Source of the DNA: Prochlorococcus sp. scB245a_520K10
GTDB lineage: Bacteria > Cyanobacteriota > Cyanobacteriia > PCC-6307 > Cyanobiaceae
Reading direction: 5' to 3'
DNA length: 64,000 bases
NCBI GenBank assembly: GCA_000634515.1
Contig: JFNU01000202.1
Coordinates: 248,001-312,000, forward strand
The position numbers were made by a program, and so were the translations under genes. The notes under the pieces are model-generated. The model worked only from the letters and a program-made list of their open reading frames with translations. It made no database searches and had not been told where the DNA came from. Of this stretch, positions 29,557-38,730 are shown piece after piece; position 1 is the first letter of the stretch, and the number at the start of each line of letters is the position of its first letter.

Positions 29557-30639
29557 ATGAAAAGCCTAAAAGAAAATTTTCAAAAAGCACACATAGTTAT
29601 TATTGGATCAGGAATTATTGGAAAATTTAATGCTTTAGAATTATCAGAATTAGGCTTTCGGATAACAATAATAGATCCAGATGAACAAAAAAATAGTAGC
29701 AATGCAGCTTTAGGCCTACTTATGGGTAATATGTATCAAAAAAGGAAAGGTAGAAGTTGGGAACTTAGGAGACAAAGCATTGAATTATGGCCAAAATGGA
29801 TTGAATTTCTGAAAAAATTTAATTATGAATTAAACATTAAAAAACCATTAATTCAACTAACTACGAATGAAGAAAAGTTTAAAAAGTTGGAGAAATTTGT
29901 TTATGATAATAATAATCTAAGCTTACAAATTTTAAAAAGAGACTCAATAATTATCAAGAATATAAATCAAGCATTCCAAACAAAAAATATAAAAGGTATG
30001 ATTTCCTTCGATGATGGAAGAATAAATGCTACATCGTTACTTAAGACATTAGATAAATATCTTAAAAATAAAAAAATAAATTTTGTAGATGAAGAAATAA
30101 TAAAAATCAGAAAATCAAACAATCAATGGTTTTGTACAACAAAAAACAATAGAGATATCAAATCTGACATAGTTATTTTGTGTAATTCTCTAAAAGTGGT
30201 TGATTTAATAGATAACCTATCTCACAACATCAAATTAAAACCTGTTTTAGGTCAAGCTATAGAAGTTGACATAAATGATGCAGAAGTCGATTTATTAACA
30301 CTTCCAAAACAATTCAATATAAATGGCAAAAATATAATTCCATTATCAAAAAACAAACTTATTATTGGTTCAACAGACGAATATAGTACAAAGCCAGAAA
30401 AAAATACTTTTGAGAAAATTATAAATTTTTTAGATAAACAACCAACTTGGCTTATCAATGGTCAAGTTAAAAAAAAGTGGTTTGGCGTAAGGTCTAGACC
30501 TGAAGGTGAACCTTCACCAATAATGAAAAATTTGGAAGATGGACTAATTATATGTACAGGGTTTTATAAAAATGGTATTTTGCTCGCACCAGCTTGTGCT
30601 AAATGGGTTGCTAATGAAATTAAAAATTACTTTTCCTAA
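29557..30639 (+). CDS. FAD-dependent amino-acid oxidase family protein (DAO/ThiO-like)
   Basis: A 360-residue flavoprotein. The N-terminal Rossmann motif [20 protein letters not shown] ends with the acidic IIDPDE, as expected for FAD binding. The C-terminal half has GSTDEYS and the [13 protein letters not shown] segment typical of the D-amino-acid oxidase / glycine oxidase superfamily. ThiO (glycine oxidase in thiamine synthesis) is a good candidate, but other members such as sarcosine-type oxidases share these motifs. There is no thiamine gene nearby to settle it. Its stop overlaps the converging dnaK stop by four bases. Confidence 0.78.
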   Translation: MKSLKENFQKAHIVIIGSGIIGKFNALELSELGFRITIIDPDEQKNSSNAALGLLMGNMYQKRKGRSWELRRQSIELWPKWIEFLKKFNYELNIKKPLIQLTTNEEKFKKLEKFVYDNNNLSLQILKRDSIIIKNINQAFQTKNIKGMISFDDGRINATSLLKTLDKYLKNKKINFVDEEIIKIRKSNNQWFCTTKNNRDIKSDIVILCNSLKVVDLIDNLSHNIKLKPVLGQAIEVDINDAEVDLLTLPKQFNINGKNIIPLSKNKLIIGSTDEYSTKPEKNTFEKIINFLDKQPTWLINGQVKKKWFGVRSRPEGEPSPIMKNLEDGLIICTGFYKNGILLAPACAKWVANEIKNYFS

Positions 30640-32543
30640 TCTTTTGATTCAGTAAAGTCTGCATCAATTACATCATCTCCACCTTTATCATTTGATTCAG
30701 TCTGATCAGGACCACTCGATGACCCAGGTGTAGGAGGCTGGTTACCAGGTTGCTGATAAACAGATGAACCGACTGCATAGAGTTCTTGTTGAAGCTCTTC
30801 AAGGAGTTTTTTCATTGACTCATAGTCCTCTTTTGAGGTGGCCTCTTTTAAAGCATTGCTTTTTTCTTCAACCTTAGACTTTGCTGCAGCATCAATTTTA
30901 TCTCCCAATTCACCAAGTTGCTTTTCTGTCTGGTAGACAAGTGTTTCAGCTTGGTTCTTTAAATCAATCTTCTCTCTTTTTTCTTTATCTGCTGATGCAT
31001 TTGATTCTGCGTCTTTAACCATTTTTTCAACCTCATTATCGGATAAAGTAGAAGCACCAGTGATAGAAATACTTTGCTCTTTACCACTTCCTTTATCTTT
31101 AGCTGTAACACTAAGAATACCGTTTGCATCGATATCAAATGTCACTTCAATTTGGGGCACACCTCTTGGTGCTGATGGAATACCATCTAATCTAAAAGTT
31201 CCTAAACTTTTATTATCAGATGCCATTTCTCTTTCACCCTGTAATACATGTATTTCTACATTGGTTTGTCCGTCTACAGCAGTTGAATATGTCTCGGATT
31301 TCTTTGTAGGTACCGTGGTATTTCTATTTATCATTTTTGTCATAACCCCACCTAAAGTTTCTACACCTAAAGAAAGTGGAGTAACATCAAGCAACAATAT
31401 ATCTTTAACTTCACCAGCTAAAACTCCTCCCTGAATAGCTGCTCCAACAGCAACAACTTCATCAGGGTTAACAGTTTGATTTGGTTCCTTACCTATTATT
31501 TTTTTAACTAAATCTAAAACTGCAGGTATCCTGGATGAACCTCCGACCATAACAACCTCATCAATTTCACTTGTAGAAATTTTTGCATCACTTATAGCTC
31601 TCTCAACTGGGGTTTTGCACCTATCAATTAAAGAAGCTGCTAATTCTTCAAATTTTGCTCTAGTTAGGTTCAAATCCAAATGTTTTGGACCTTCGGGAGT
31701 TGCCGTTATAAAAGGCAAATTTATTTCACTTTGCGTAGCATTTGAAAGCTCAATTTTTGCTTTTTCTGCTGCTTCAGTAAGTCTTTGTAAAGCCTGCTTA
31801 TCTTGTCTAAGGTCAATACCCTCATTGGATTTAAAAGTACTTGCTAAATGATCTACGATACACCTATCAAAATCGTCACCGCCTAAATGTGTATCTCCAG
31901 ATGTAGATAGAACTTCAGTTACTCCGTCACCAGCTTCAATAACTGAGACGTCGAATGTTCCTCCTCCTAAATCAAATACAAGAATTTTTTCATTTTCTTT
32001 ATCCAAACCATATGCTAGAGCTGCAGCGGTTGGCTCATTGACAATTCTGAGAACTTCTAAACCTGCAATCTTCCCTGCATCTTTTGTGGCCTGTCTCTGA
32101 GAGTCGTTAAAATAAGCTGGAACAGTAATTACGGCCTGTGTAACTTTTTCACCAAGGTATTTACCGGCATCATCTGCTAACTTTCTTAAAACTTGAGAAC
32201 TTACTTCTTCAGGGGAAAACTGCTTATCCAAAATAGGACACTTTAATTTAACGCTAGAACCAGATTTTTCAACAGAATAACTAACTTCTTTAGATTCTTC
32301 ATTTACTTCATCAACTCTTCTGCCAACAAAACGCTTTGCAGAATAAAAAGTGTTTTCAGGGTTCATAACAGCTTGTCTCTTTGCGATTTGGCCAACAAGC
32401 TGATCTTGATTTTTTGTATATGCAACAACTGATGGAGTAGTTCTGAAACCCTCAGCATTTGCTATTACAGTAGGTTTACCACCTTCCATCACAGCTACAC
32501 AACTGTTAGTTGTTCCTAAATCAATTCCTACAACCTTACCCAT
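30636..32543 (-). CDS. dnaK: Chaperone DnaK (Hsp70)
   Basis: A 635-residue Hsp70. The ATPase domain begins with [15 protein letters not shown], and includes [13 protein letters not shown] and [11 protein letters not shown]. The substrate domain has [18 protein letters not shown], and the C-terminus is a Gln/Gly/Pro-rich linker and an acidic end ([13 protein letters not shown]), as in cyanobacterial DnaK proteins. An in-frame ATG 30 bases upstream exists, but [10 protein letters not shown] at 32543 is the conventional start and is preceded by GAGAA. grpE and dnaJ are not adjacent; cyanobacteria commonly have several dnaK genes. It is divergent from aroE, with 117 bases between the starts. Confidence 0.97.
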   Translation of the reverse strand: MGKVVGIDLGTTNSCVAVMEGGKPTVIANAEGFRTTPSVVAYTKNQDQLVGQIAKRQAVMNPENTFYSAKRFVGRRVDEVNEESKEVSYSVEKSGSSVKLKCPILDKQFSPEEVSSQVLRKLADDAGKYLGEKVTQAVITVPAYFNDSQRQATKDAGKIAGLEVLRIVNEPTAAALAYGLDKENEKILVFDLGGGTFDVSVIEAGDGVTEVLSTSGDTHLGGDDFDRCIVDHLASTFKSNEGIDLRQDKQALQRLTEAAEKAKIELSNATQSEINLPFITATPEGPKHLDLNLTRAKFEELAASLIDRCKTPVERAISDAKISTSEIDEVVMVGGSSRIPAVLDLVKKIIGKEPNQTVNPDEVVAVGAAIQGGVLAGEVKDILLLDVTPLSLGVETLGGVMTKMINRNTTVPTKKSETYSTAVDGQTNVEIHVLQGEREMASDNKSLGTFRLDGIPSAPRGVPQIEVTFDIDANGILSVTAKDKGSGKEQSISITGASTLSDNEVEKMVKDAESNASADKEKREKIDLKNQAETLVYQTEKQLGELGDKIDAAAKSKVEEKSNALKEATSKEDYESMKKLLEELQQELYAVGSSVYQQPGNQPPTPGSSSGPDQTESNDKGGDDVIDADFTESKD

Positions 32544-32660
32544 GGGTAAATTCTCATATTTAATATTCTCCATAATCGGTCATCGGCGTCATTATTGTTA
32601 CTCAAAGACGGGGTGTGGTTCCCGAACAGATCGTTATTTTTTAAGGAAAAAATTCTAAAC

Positions 32661-33530
32661 ATGATTTCAAGTAAGACATCTTTTATTGCATTAATCGGCA
32701 ATCCAGTAAGCCATTCCTTGTCACCGATTATGCAAAATGCTGCCCTTCAATATTTAGGCCTAGATTTAATTTATATTGCTATACCTTGCAAAGATAAAGA
32801 TCTAGAATTAGTTCTGAATTCTTTGAAAAAAATTAATTGCAAAGGTTTAAACATTACAATTCCCTATAAAGAAAAAGTATTTAACCTCTGTAGTGAAATT
32901 TCGCCTGTTGCAAGCAAACTGAAAGCAATTAATACTCTAAAATTAAATTCTGAAAAAGAATGGAGCGCAACTAACACAGATGTAGAAGGATTTATTTATC
33001 CGTTAAAAACATTAAAATTAATAAAAAAAGAATCTATTGTTCTTGGCTCCGGGGGTGCAGCACGATCTGTTATTCAGGGATTAATAAATCTTAATTTCTC
33101 AACTATTTCAGTAATATCAAGGAATAAATCATCACTAGATGAATTAATAAAAAATTTTGGGAGTCAAATTGAAATACAAGGTTTGCTGAATAATGATAAT
33201 AGGGCTCAAAATTTAATTGAAGAAGCAGATTTAATTGTAAATACAACACCAGTAGGAATGGAAACAACAAAAAATAAAGAAAATTTATTGCCATTTGGAG
33301 AGAATTTCTGGAGATCTCTTAACTCGAAATCAATTATTTACGATCTAATCTATAATCCTGCTCCGACTTCTTTATTAAAATTTAGCGCCAAAAAAGGATG
33401 CAAGACTATAGACGGTTTGCAAATGCTTGTTGCTCAGGGATTGAAATCATTATCATTTTGGACAGATGGTTTAGAAGTGCCTTTTCACATTATGAATGAC
33501 GCACTCAAAAATTATCTTAAAAATAAATGA
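32661..33530 (+). CDS. aroE: Shikimate dehydrogenase
   Basis: A 289-residue NADP-dependent shikimate dehydrogenase. The substrate site segment GNPVSHSLSP near residue 15 and NITIPYKE (catalytic Lys) are clear, followed by the nucleotide-binding VLGSGGAARSVIQGL and the C-terminal DGLQMLVAQG. The frame is open back to a TTG at 32595, but ATG at 32661 gives the canonical N-terminus. rpsF follows on the same strand. It is shikimate-pathway partner to the DAHP synthase encoded about 8 kb away in this window. Confidence 0.95.
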   Translation: MISSKTSFIALIGNPVSHSLSPIMQNAALQYLGLDLIYIAIPCKDKDLELVLNSLKKINCKGLNITIPYKEKVFNLCSEISPVASKLKAINTLKLNSEKEWSATNTDVEGFIYPLKTLKLIKKESIVLGSGGAARSVIQGLINLNFSTISVISRNKSSLDELIKNFGSQIEIQGLLNNDNRAQNLIEEADLIVNTTPVGMETTKNKENLLPFGENFWRSLNSKSIIYDLIYNPAPTSLLKFSAKKGCKTIDGLQMLVAQGLKSLSFWTDGLEVPFHIMNDALKNYLKNK

Positions 33531-33626
33531 TGCTAATTTTCAAGGAATTGCACATCATGATGTATCGTTAAGGATGAACAGACGCTCATCACATTAATTT
33601 ATGAGCCATAGACCTTGTCTGAAACT

Positions 33627-34088
33627 ATGAATGATCAACAATCTTATTACGAAACCATGTACATCCTCCGTCCAGATATTGCGGAAGATGAAGTAACTAA
33701 CCACATTGATAAATACAATAAGCTTTTAGAAGATTTTGGCGGTACTATCCTCGATAGTCAAATGAGGGGTAAAAGAAGATTAGCCTATCAAATAGCAAAA
33801 CATAGAGAAGGCATTTACGTCCAACTAAGTCATCAAGGTGATGGACAACATATTTTCAAAATTGAAAAAGCAATGAGACTGAGTGAAGATGTTATAAGAT
33901 ATATGACCGTTAAACAAGAAGGACCTTTGCCAGCTCCAAGATCCTCTACTAAGAGTTCAACTCAAACAGATGAAAAAGAGAATCCAGAAACTAAAGGTGA
34001 ATCTAAGGAAAAACAGCCAGTAGTAAGCGCAGATAATTCAACTTCGAAAAAAGATAATACTGAAACTAAAGAAAATGCAGAATCTTAA
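33627..34088 (+). CDS. rpsF: 30S ribosomal protein S6
   Basis: A 153-residue S6. The first ~100 residues match the family: [12 protein letters not shown] at the start, [18 protein letters not shown] in the middle, and [14 protein letters not shown] near residue 90. After that comes a low-complexity tail of about 45 residues rich in Lys, Glu, Thr and Ser, absent in short S6 proteins but not unusual in cyanobacteria. A TTG at 33615 could add four residues; ATG at 33627 is preferred. The usual partner rpsR is not next to it. It converges with argG, three bases between stops. Confidence 0.95.
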   Translation: MNDQQSYYETMYILRPDIAEDEVTNHIDKYNKLLEDFGGTILDSQMRGKRRLAYQIAKHREGIYVQLSHQGDGQHIFKIEKAMRLSEDVIRYMTVKQEGPLPAPRSSTKSSTQTDEKENPETKGESKEKQPVVSADNSTSKKDNTETKENAES

Positions 34089-34091
34089 GTA

Positions 34092-35306
34092 TTAATCTTT
34101 TGTTTTTGAATTTAATTCAGCCCATATTTTATTAGACATGCCCCACATATAGATAAAACCCTCTGCTAAGGAGTGATTAAATACATCATTTTGACTATAA
34201 GTTGCCAAATCTTCCCTATAAAGTGAATTGTTTTTCGACATTCTTCCAATTACAATTGCGTTCCCCTTATGAAGTCTAATCTTTACTCTTCCATTAACTG
34301 AAGTTTGAGTCGATGAAATGAAAGCATCTAAACTATCTTTAAGAGGTCCGAACCAAAACCCCTGATAAACTAATTGACTCCATTTTTTTTCCACTATTCC
34401 CTTAAAGTCAATAACATCTGGGTTTAACGTTATGCTTTCTAATTCCTTGTGAGCTTTGATTAGAAGTAAAAGTCCTGGTGTTTCGTAAATCTCTCGGCTT
34501 TTGATCCCTACAACTCGATCTTCAATCATATCTATTCTTCCAAAGCCATGCTCACCTGCAAGATCATTAGCCTTTTGAATAATCTCCACTGGACTTAACA
34601 TTTCATTATTAATTCCAACTGGCAGACCATTTTTAAAAACAATTTCTATATCTTGAGGAACATCAGGTGAATTATCAATTGATGATGTCATCGCAAAAAT
34701 ATTTTCAGGTGCTTCATGCATTGGGTCCTCTAATATGCCCGCTTCAATACTCCTACCAAGAAGGTTAACATCTATTGAATATGGTGATTTTTTTGATACC
34801 GGTGCAGGAATACCAAATTTTTCTCCATACAATATTGCCTCTTCTCTGCTCATATTCCACTCTCTTGCAGGAGTAATAATTTTCAAATCAGGACCTAAAG
34901 CATTAATTGCTAAATCAAAGCGAACTTGATCATTTCCTTTACCAGTGCATCCATGAGCTACTGCATCGGCATTTATCTCTCTCGCAGTATTTACAAGATT
35001 TTCAGCAATTAAAGGCCGAGCAAGAGCCGTAGATAATGGATATTTATCTAAATATAATGCATTTGCTCTAATAGCTGGAAAAGCGTATTTTTCAACAAAA
35101 CTATCAACTAAATTACCAACGATTGATTGAGATGCACCAGAATTTAAAGCTTTTTGTCTAATAAGTTCTAAATCTTCACCTTGTCCAAGATCTGCCACAA
35201 AAGTAACCACTTCTGAAATACCATATTCATTCTTTAAATATGGAATACAAACGCTTGTATCAACGCCACCAGAATAAGCTAGTACAACTTTTTTTACCTG
35301 TTGCAT
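34092..35306 (-). CDS. argG: Argininosuccinate synthase
   Basis: A 404-residue ArgG, which joins citrulline and aspartate in arginine synthesis. The N-terminal ATP-binding motif [13 protein letters not shown] is diagnostic, and [14 protein letters not shown] and [14 protein letters not shown] are further signatures. The frame is open five codons further upstream, but ATG at 35306 (MQQVKKVV) is preceded by GGAG at good spacing and is preferred. argH, the next step of the pathway, is encoded at 61,701-63,080 beyond the origin, so the two arginine genes here are not an operon. Confidence 0.97.
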   Translation of the reverse strand: MQQVKKVVLAYSGGVDTSVCIPYLKNEYGISEVVTFVADLGQGEDLELIRQKALNSGASQSIVGNLVDSFVEKYAFPAIRANALYLDKYPLSTALARPLIAENLVNTAREINADAVAHGCTGKGNDQVRFDLAINALGPDLKIITPAREWNMSREEAILYGEKFGIPAPVSKKSPYSIDVNLLGRSIEAGILEDPMHEAPENIFAMTSSIDNSPDVPQDIEIVFKNGLPVGINNEMLSPVEIIQKANDLAGEHGFGRIDMIEDRVVGIKSREIYETPGLLLLIKAHKELESITLNPDVIDFKGIVEKKWSQLVYQGFWFGPLKDSLDAFISSTQTSVNGRVKIRLHKGNAIVIGRMSKNNSLYREDLATYSQNDVFNHSLAEGFIYMWGMSNKIWAELNSKTKD

Positions 35307-35342
35307 TTCAATTTGCTCCATAAATTTTTATTTTTAACGTAA

Positions 35343-35537
35343 TTAAGAATTTGATAACTTATTAAAAACTAATATTATTGTAACTAAAAGAGCTGGACCA
35401 AAAACTAGTAATACAAGAAGAAAGTTATTAATTATTAAAACATTGGGATTCAAGTATCCAATAAGCTTAAATAATCCAGATAGCAACAATGAGATTAGCC
35501 AGATAAAAAAGTATTTTAAATTTCCTTTATCAAACAA
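35343..35537 (-). CDS. Small two-segment membrane protein, hypothetical
   Basis: A 64-residue frame upstream of argG on the same strand. Two strongly hydrophobic segments are visible (about residues 8-28 and 36-58). It begins with TTG, since an in-frame TGA lies just upstream and no Met codon follows. The protein is basic at the N-terminus. I do not recognise it; frame length, membrane character and position between real genes support a gene, but the rare start and short size keep confidence moderate. Confidence 0.5.
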   Translation of the reverse strand: MFDKGNLKYFFIWLISLLLSGLFKLIGYLNPNVLIINNFLLVLLVFGPALLVTIILVFNKLSNS

Positions 35538-35590
35538 AGTTTTTCATGCGCATCATTATGTATTATCTTATATGTAGAACATAACCTTTA

Positions 35591-35869
35591 ATGGACTCAA
35601 ATAAATTAAAACTTAGATTAGACGATATTTCTGAAGTTAACCCTGCTTTAACTTGCTACCACAGAGATGATCCAGCTCCTGTTTTGCCACTAAGAGATGA
35701 ACCAGATTTACTCTCTTGGCTTGAAAATACAGGAAGACTTGTTACTGAAAGCGAGGGAGATTCACAAGAGATTAGTACAATTGAAGAAGAAGAACTTTCA
35801 GCGCTAATGGGAGAAAAAGAAGATTATAAGACTGAAGAAGACCCTTCAGATGATGATTGGGAAGATTAA
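35591..35869 (+). CDS. DUF3134-family protein
   Basis: A 92-residue acidic protein. The core NPALTCYHRDDPAPVLPLRD followed by LLSWLENTGRL matches what I recall of the cyanobacterial DUF3134 family; the rest is Glu/Asp-rich and probably disordered. No catalytic motif or membrane segment is visible. Function is unknown. Its last 20 bases overlap the start of mraY, so the two genes are probably translated from one message. Family assignment is from memory of the conserved segment. Confidence 0.8.
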   Translation: MDSNKLKLRLDDISEVNPALTCYHRDDPAPVLPLRDEPDLLSWLENTGRLVTESEGDSQEISTIEEEELSALMGEKEDYKTEEDPSDDDWED

Positions 35870-36929
35870 ACAATTTAACTTTAAATCGTTAATAATATTA
35901 AATACCTTTGCTTTAATAGTTACCTCGTATTTTTTTAATAATTTTATTTGTATAGGGATCTACACTTTATTTTTTTTTATTTCTTTATTCACAACAAAGA
36001 ATGGTCTAAAGACAATAAAAAAATTAAATTTACTTCAAAATATTAGGACAGAAGGTCCTGCTAATCACTTTAAAAAAAGTAATACTCCAACAATGGGTGG
36101 AATTTTTATGATAATTCCATTTTTGATTTTTCTTTTAATAATAACTATAAATTTAGGTTCTCCTAAATTATTGCTTTTATTATTTACTATTTTTGGTTTC
36201 TTTTTTACAGGCTTTTTAGATGATTATTTAAGCATTAAAAACAGAAAAAATACAGGATTAAAGTCAAAAGAAAAATTCATCTTACAAAGTATTATCTCAA
36301 TAATTTTTATATTTGTAGCCTATGAAAACGATTTATTAAATCCATTAATTAAAATTTCTGATTCTTGGGAAATAAATACAAGTGTTTTTATATTTCCCAT
36401 TTCTTTTTTAGTACTAGTTGGCATAAGTAATTCAGTAAATTTGACGGATGGACTAGATGGATTAGCAGCTGGATGCAGTGGGATTGTCTTTTATGGATTA
36501 GGAACAGAGATATTAATGAAAGAACAAAAAGAGCTTTTTATTTTTAGTGTCTTATGTTATTCAATGTCCGGAATATGTTTAGGATTTCTCAAATACAATA
36601 GCTATCCTGCAAAAATATTTATGGGTGACACAGGATCATTAAGTATTGGGGCTATCTTGAGTTCTATAGCGTTATTAACTAATAGCGTTTTTACCTTATC
36701 TATTTTCTCGGGCATATTTATTGTTGAATCTTTATCAGTGATGATTCAAGTGGGGATTTTTAAAATTACAAAAAAATTATTTTACAAAGGTAAACGCATA
36801 TTTTTAATGGCTCCACTTCACCACCATTTTGAACTTAAAGGGATTAAGGAACAAAAAATAGTTGAAAATTTTTGGAAAATCAACATTTTACTTGTAATTT
36901 TAGGTATAGTTTTAAAAATCAATCTCTAA
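35850..36929 (+). CDS. mraY: Phospho-N-acetylmuramoyl-pentapeptide transferase
   Basis: A 359-residue membrane enzyme that makes lipid I in peptidoglycan synthesis. About ten hydrophobic helices are present. The catalytic loops are recognisable: TPTMGGIFMI, LDDYLSIKNRKNTGLK, NLTDGLDGLAAGC, MGDTGSL and APLHHHFELKG. The start is ATG at 35850, overlapping the DUF3134 frame by 20 bases; a second ATG follows at once. It is not next to the usual dcw cluster genes here. A small gene follows ten bases later. Confidence 0.96.
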   Translation: MMIGKIKQFNFKSLIILNTFALIVTSYFFNNFICIGIYTLFFFISLFTTKNGLKTIKKLNLLQNIRTEGPANHFKKSNTPTMGGIFMIIPFLIFLLIITINLGSPKLLLLLFTIFGFFFTGFLDDYLSIKNRKNTGLKSKEKFILQSIISIIFIFVAYENDLLNPLIKISDSWEINTSVFIFPISFLVLVGISNSVNLTDGLDGLAAGCSGIVFYGLGTEILMKEQKELFIFSVLCYSMSGICLGFLKYNSYPAKIFMGDTGSLSIGAILSSIALLTNSVFTLSIFSGIFIVESLSVMIQVGIFKITKKLFYKGKRIFLMAPLHHHFELKGIKEQKIVENFWKINILLVILGIVLKINL

Positions 36930-36939
36930 AAGATTTGTT

Positions 36940-37185
36940 ATGAATTTTTTTACATGGAAAGATAATGGATTAACAAGTGACTGCTCTAGTCTTGATGCAA
37001 TGGCATCAAGGTTTGAAGAAACTGCTAACTTAATGAAAAAACTATCTAAGAAAGGCTTCAAACTAAAGAAAACTCACAATAATCAACTAATTCTTCACCC
37101 TGATCCTAAAGTTTTTGATCAATGGGGTTTTATAAGTGAAGAACTCCCTTTTAAACAACTTTGTTTAATATCAGATGAAGAATAA
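36940..37185 (+). CDS. Small hypothetical protein, 81 residues
   Basis: An 81-residue soluble protein starting ten bases after mraY. The first half is helical and Lys/Leu-rich (SRFEETANLMKKLSKKGFKLKK), the second half mixed (LILHPDPKVFDQWGFISEE). I do not recognise it. Its last 67 bases overlap the 3' end of the converging sucrose-phosphate-synthase-like gene. Protein-like composition and position after mraY support it as real; function is unknown. Confidence 0.65.
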   Translation: MNFFTWKDNGLTSDCSSLDAMASRFEETANLMKKLSKKGFKLKKTHNNQLILHPDPKVFDQWGFISEELPFKQLCLISDEE

Positions 37186-38528
37186 TTATTTAAACTTGAA
37201 AACTCTTTTGTCAGAATTGATAAATAATTATGTACATGAGTGTCCCAACTAAAGTGCCTATTAACACCCTCAATTCCATTTCTACTCCATAATTTCCACT
37301 GATTATTATTAGAAATTCCTTTTTCAAGAATAACTTTCAACTTGTTAATATCAGTAACATCTACTAAAAGTCCATTTTCACATTTTGAACAAATTTCTTT
37401 TGGTCCTCCATCATTTGTAGATATTATAGGCAATCCACAAGAGGAAGCTTCTAGAAGAGTTAAACCAAAAGGCTCTGTTAAAGCTGGATTTACAAATACA
37501 CCCCCTCTGCTGGCAGCCCACCTATATAAAGCAGGAATTTGACACGGAAGATGCTTTTTGGGATAAGCTACCTTTCCATACAAATTATATTTATCAATCA
37601 TTTCAAAAATATTATGGAATACATCTTTTTGTTGAGGGTCAAGTTTTGAAGTACTATCTCGACAACCTAAAATCAAAATTAAATTAGTTTTTCTTTTTAA
37701 TTTTTCAGATCTTCCGTATGCCTCAATCAAAGAAGGAATATTTTTTCTTCGAACAGCCCTAGAAATAGTCAATAATGGAGGTTTAGCAGAATCCTTGAGA
37801 AAAGGTTTCATCATATTGTCAATTTCAGCAGTCTCTGTTGTCGAGTGAATATGGTGAAACTTTTTATGATCAACACCAGGCGGAATGACTTTTGCTTTTT
37901 GAGGTAAAAAAGAAGAATATTGAGAATATTGATAAACTGACTCTTGTTTAGTGCTTGTAACAACAATATCTGCGGACTTTAACGCTTTTTCTTCTGCCTC
38001 AATTCTTTTACTTATAGAATAAAGCTTTTCTATTTGATTATTTTTTAAACCAGTATCAAGCAATTTCCTCTGTTTTTCTCTTCCTAAGGAATGACCAGTA
38101 AAAATAAGTGGAACGTTTAGGGATTTACTTAGTTTGACACCTACATATCCAGCATCTGCATAATGAGCATGAATAAAATGAGGCTTTTTATTTTTTTTAT
38201 AAAAAGAGATAAGACTTTCAGTTAGATGATCTAAATAGGGCCAAAGCAATTCCTTTCTTAAGTATTTATTAGGGCCAAATTTAAATCTTAAAATTCTAAC
38301 TCCGGGTTCTACAAATTCTTCTTCTTCTGCATAGTCATTATCTACTTTAGAGTCGTTGATTAAACGAGTGACTAAATCTACTTGATCAACTTCTGAAGTA
38401 TTAGCCAAACTTTTAACTAACTCTAAAACATATTGAGTTTGACCTCCTGTATCTGCATCCCTTCCTAATTCAAGATTTTTAGAACGTATAAGACCATGTA
38501 AATGTAAATGTAAAAATTTTAGCCTCAT
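37119..38528 (-). CDS. Sucrose-phosphate-synthase-like glycosyltransferase (glucosyltransferase domain only)
   Basis: A 469-residue GT4-type glycosyltransferase with the sucrose synthase/SPS N-terminal pattern HLHGLIRSKNLELGRDADTG and QTQYVLELVKSLA, then HAHYADAGYVG and FTGHSLGREKQRKLL. The donor-site EX7E motif is ALTEPFGLTLLEAS, and NDGGPKEI follows. This fits sucrose-phosphate synthase, making sucrose-6-phosphate from UDP-glucose and fructose-6-phosphate. The C-terminal phosphatase-like domain found in many bidomain SPS proteins is absent; a separate phosphatase is not in this window. The ATG is preceded by GGAGGA at good spacing. The 3' end overlaps the small gene downstream of mraY by 67 bases. 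Confidence 0.85.
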   Translation of the reverse strand: MRLKFLHLHLHGLIRSKNLELGRDADTGGQTQYVLELVKSLANTSEVDQVDLVTRLINDSKVDNDYAEEEEFVEPGVRILRFKFGPNKYLRKELLWPYLDHLTESLISFYKKNKKPHFIHAHYADAGYVGVKLSKSLNVPLIFTGHSLGREKQRKLLDTGLKNNQIEKLYSISKRIEAEEKALKSADIVVTSTKQESVYQYSQYSSFLPQKAKVIPPGVDHKKFHHIHSTTETAEIDNMMKPFLKDSAKPPLLTISRAVRRKNIPSLIEAYGRSEKLKRKTNLILILGCRDSTSKLDPQQKDVFHNIFEMIDKYNLYGKVAYPKKHLPCQIPALYRWAASRGGVFVNPALTEPFGLTLLEASSCGLPIISTNDGGPKEICSKCENGLLVDVTDINKLKVILEKGISNNNQWKLWSRNGIEGVNRHFSWDTHVHNYLSILTKEFSSLNNYSSSDIKQSCLKGSSSLIKPH

Positions 38529-38572
38529 TCAGCAAATCCTCCGTTCAAAAGCCTTTAATACAAATAAGCTGA

Positions 38573-38587
38573 ATTTCCACAGGAAAT
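38573..38587. promoter_or_regulatory. Inverted repeat upstream of the SPS-like gene
   Basis: ATTTCC-ACA-GGAAAT is a perfect six-base palindrome with a three-base centre, 45-59 bases upstream of the start codon in the 202-base gap between uvrA and the SPS-like gene. Position and symmetry would suit an operator. The rest of that gap is AT-rich and holds no ORF. Confidence 0.3.
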
Positions 38588-38730
38588 ATTAAGAAACCAT
38601 TATGATTTTAAATTTTTTAAGTTCAAAAATTTTTTAAAAAAGCATATGTGGACTAAAGTTATGCCTTTCTAAAGATGAATTTCGTTTGATGCAGATAATT
38701 TAAAATACAAAGAAATACAACAAAGATTTC

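Noticed and set aside
32544..32660. Search for a CIRCE heat-shock element between dnaK and aroE.
   Set aside because: No TTAGCACTC/GAGTGCTAA pair is present; only a short GTTC-CC-GAAC palindrome, which is too weak to name.
38573..38581. ATTTCCACA as a DnaA box upstream of the SPS-like gene.
   Set aside because: It is single and is explained by the palindrome; no cluster is present there.
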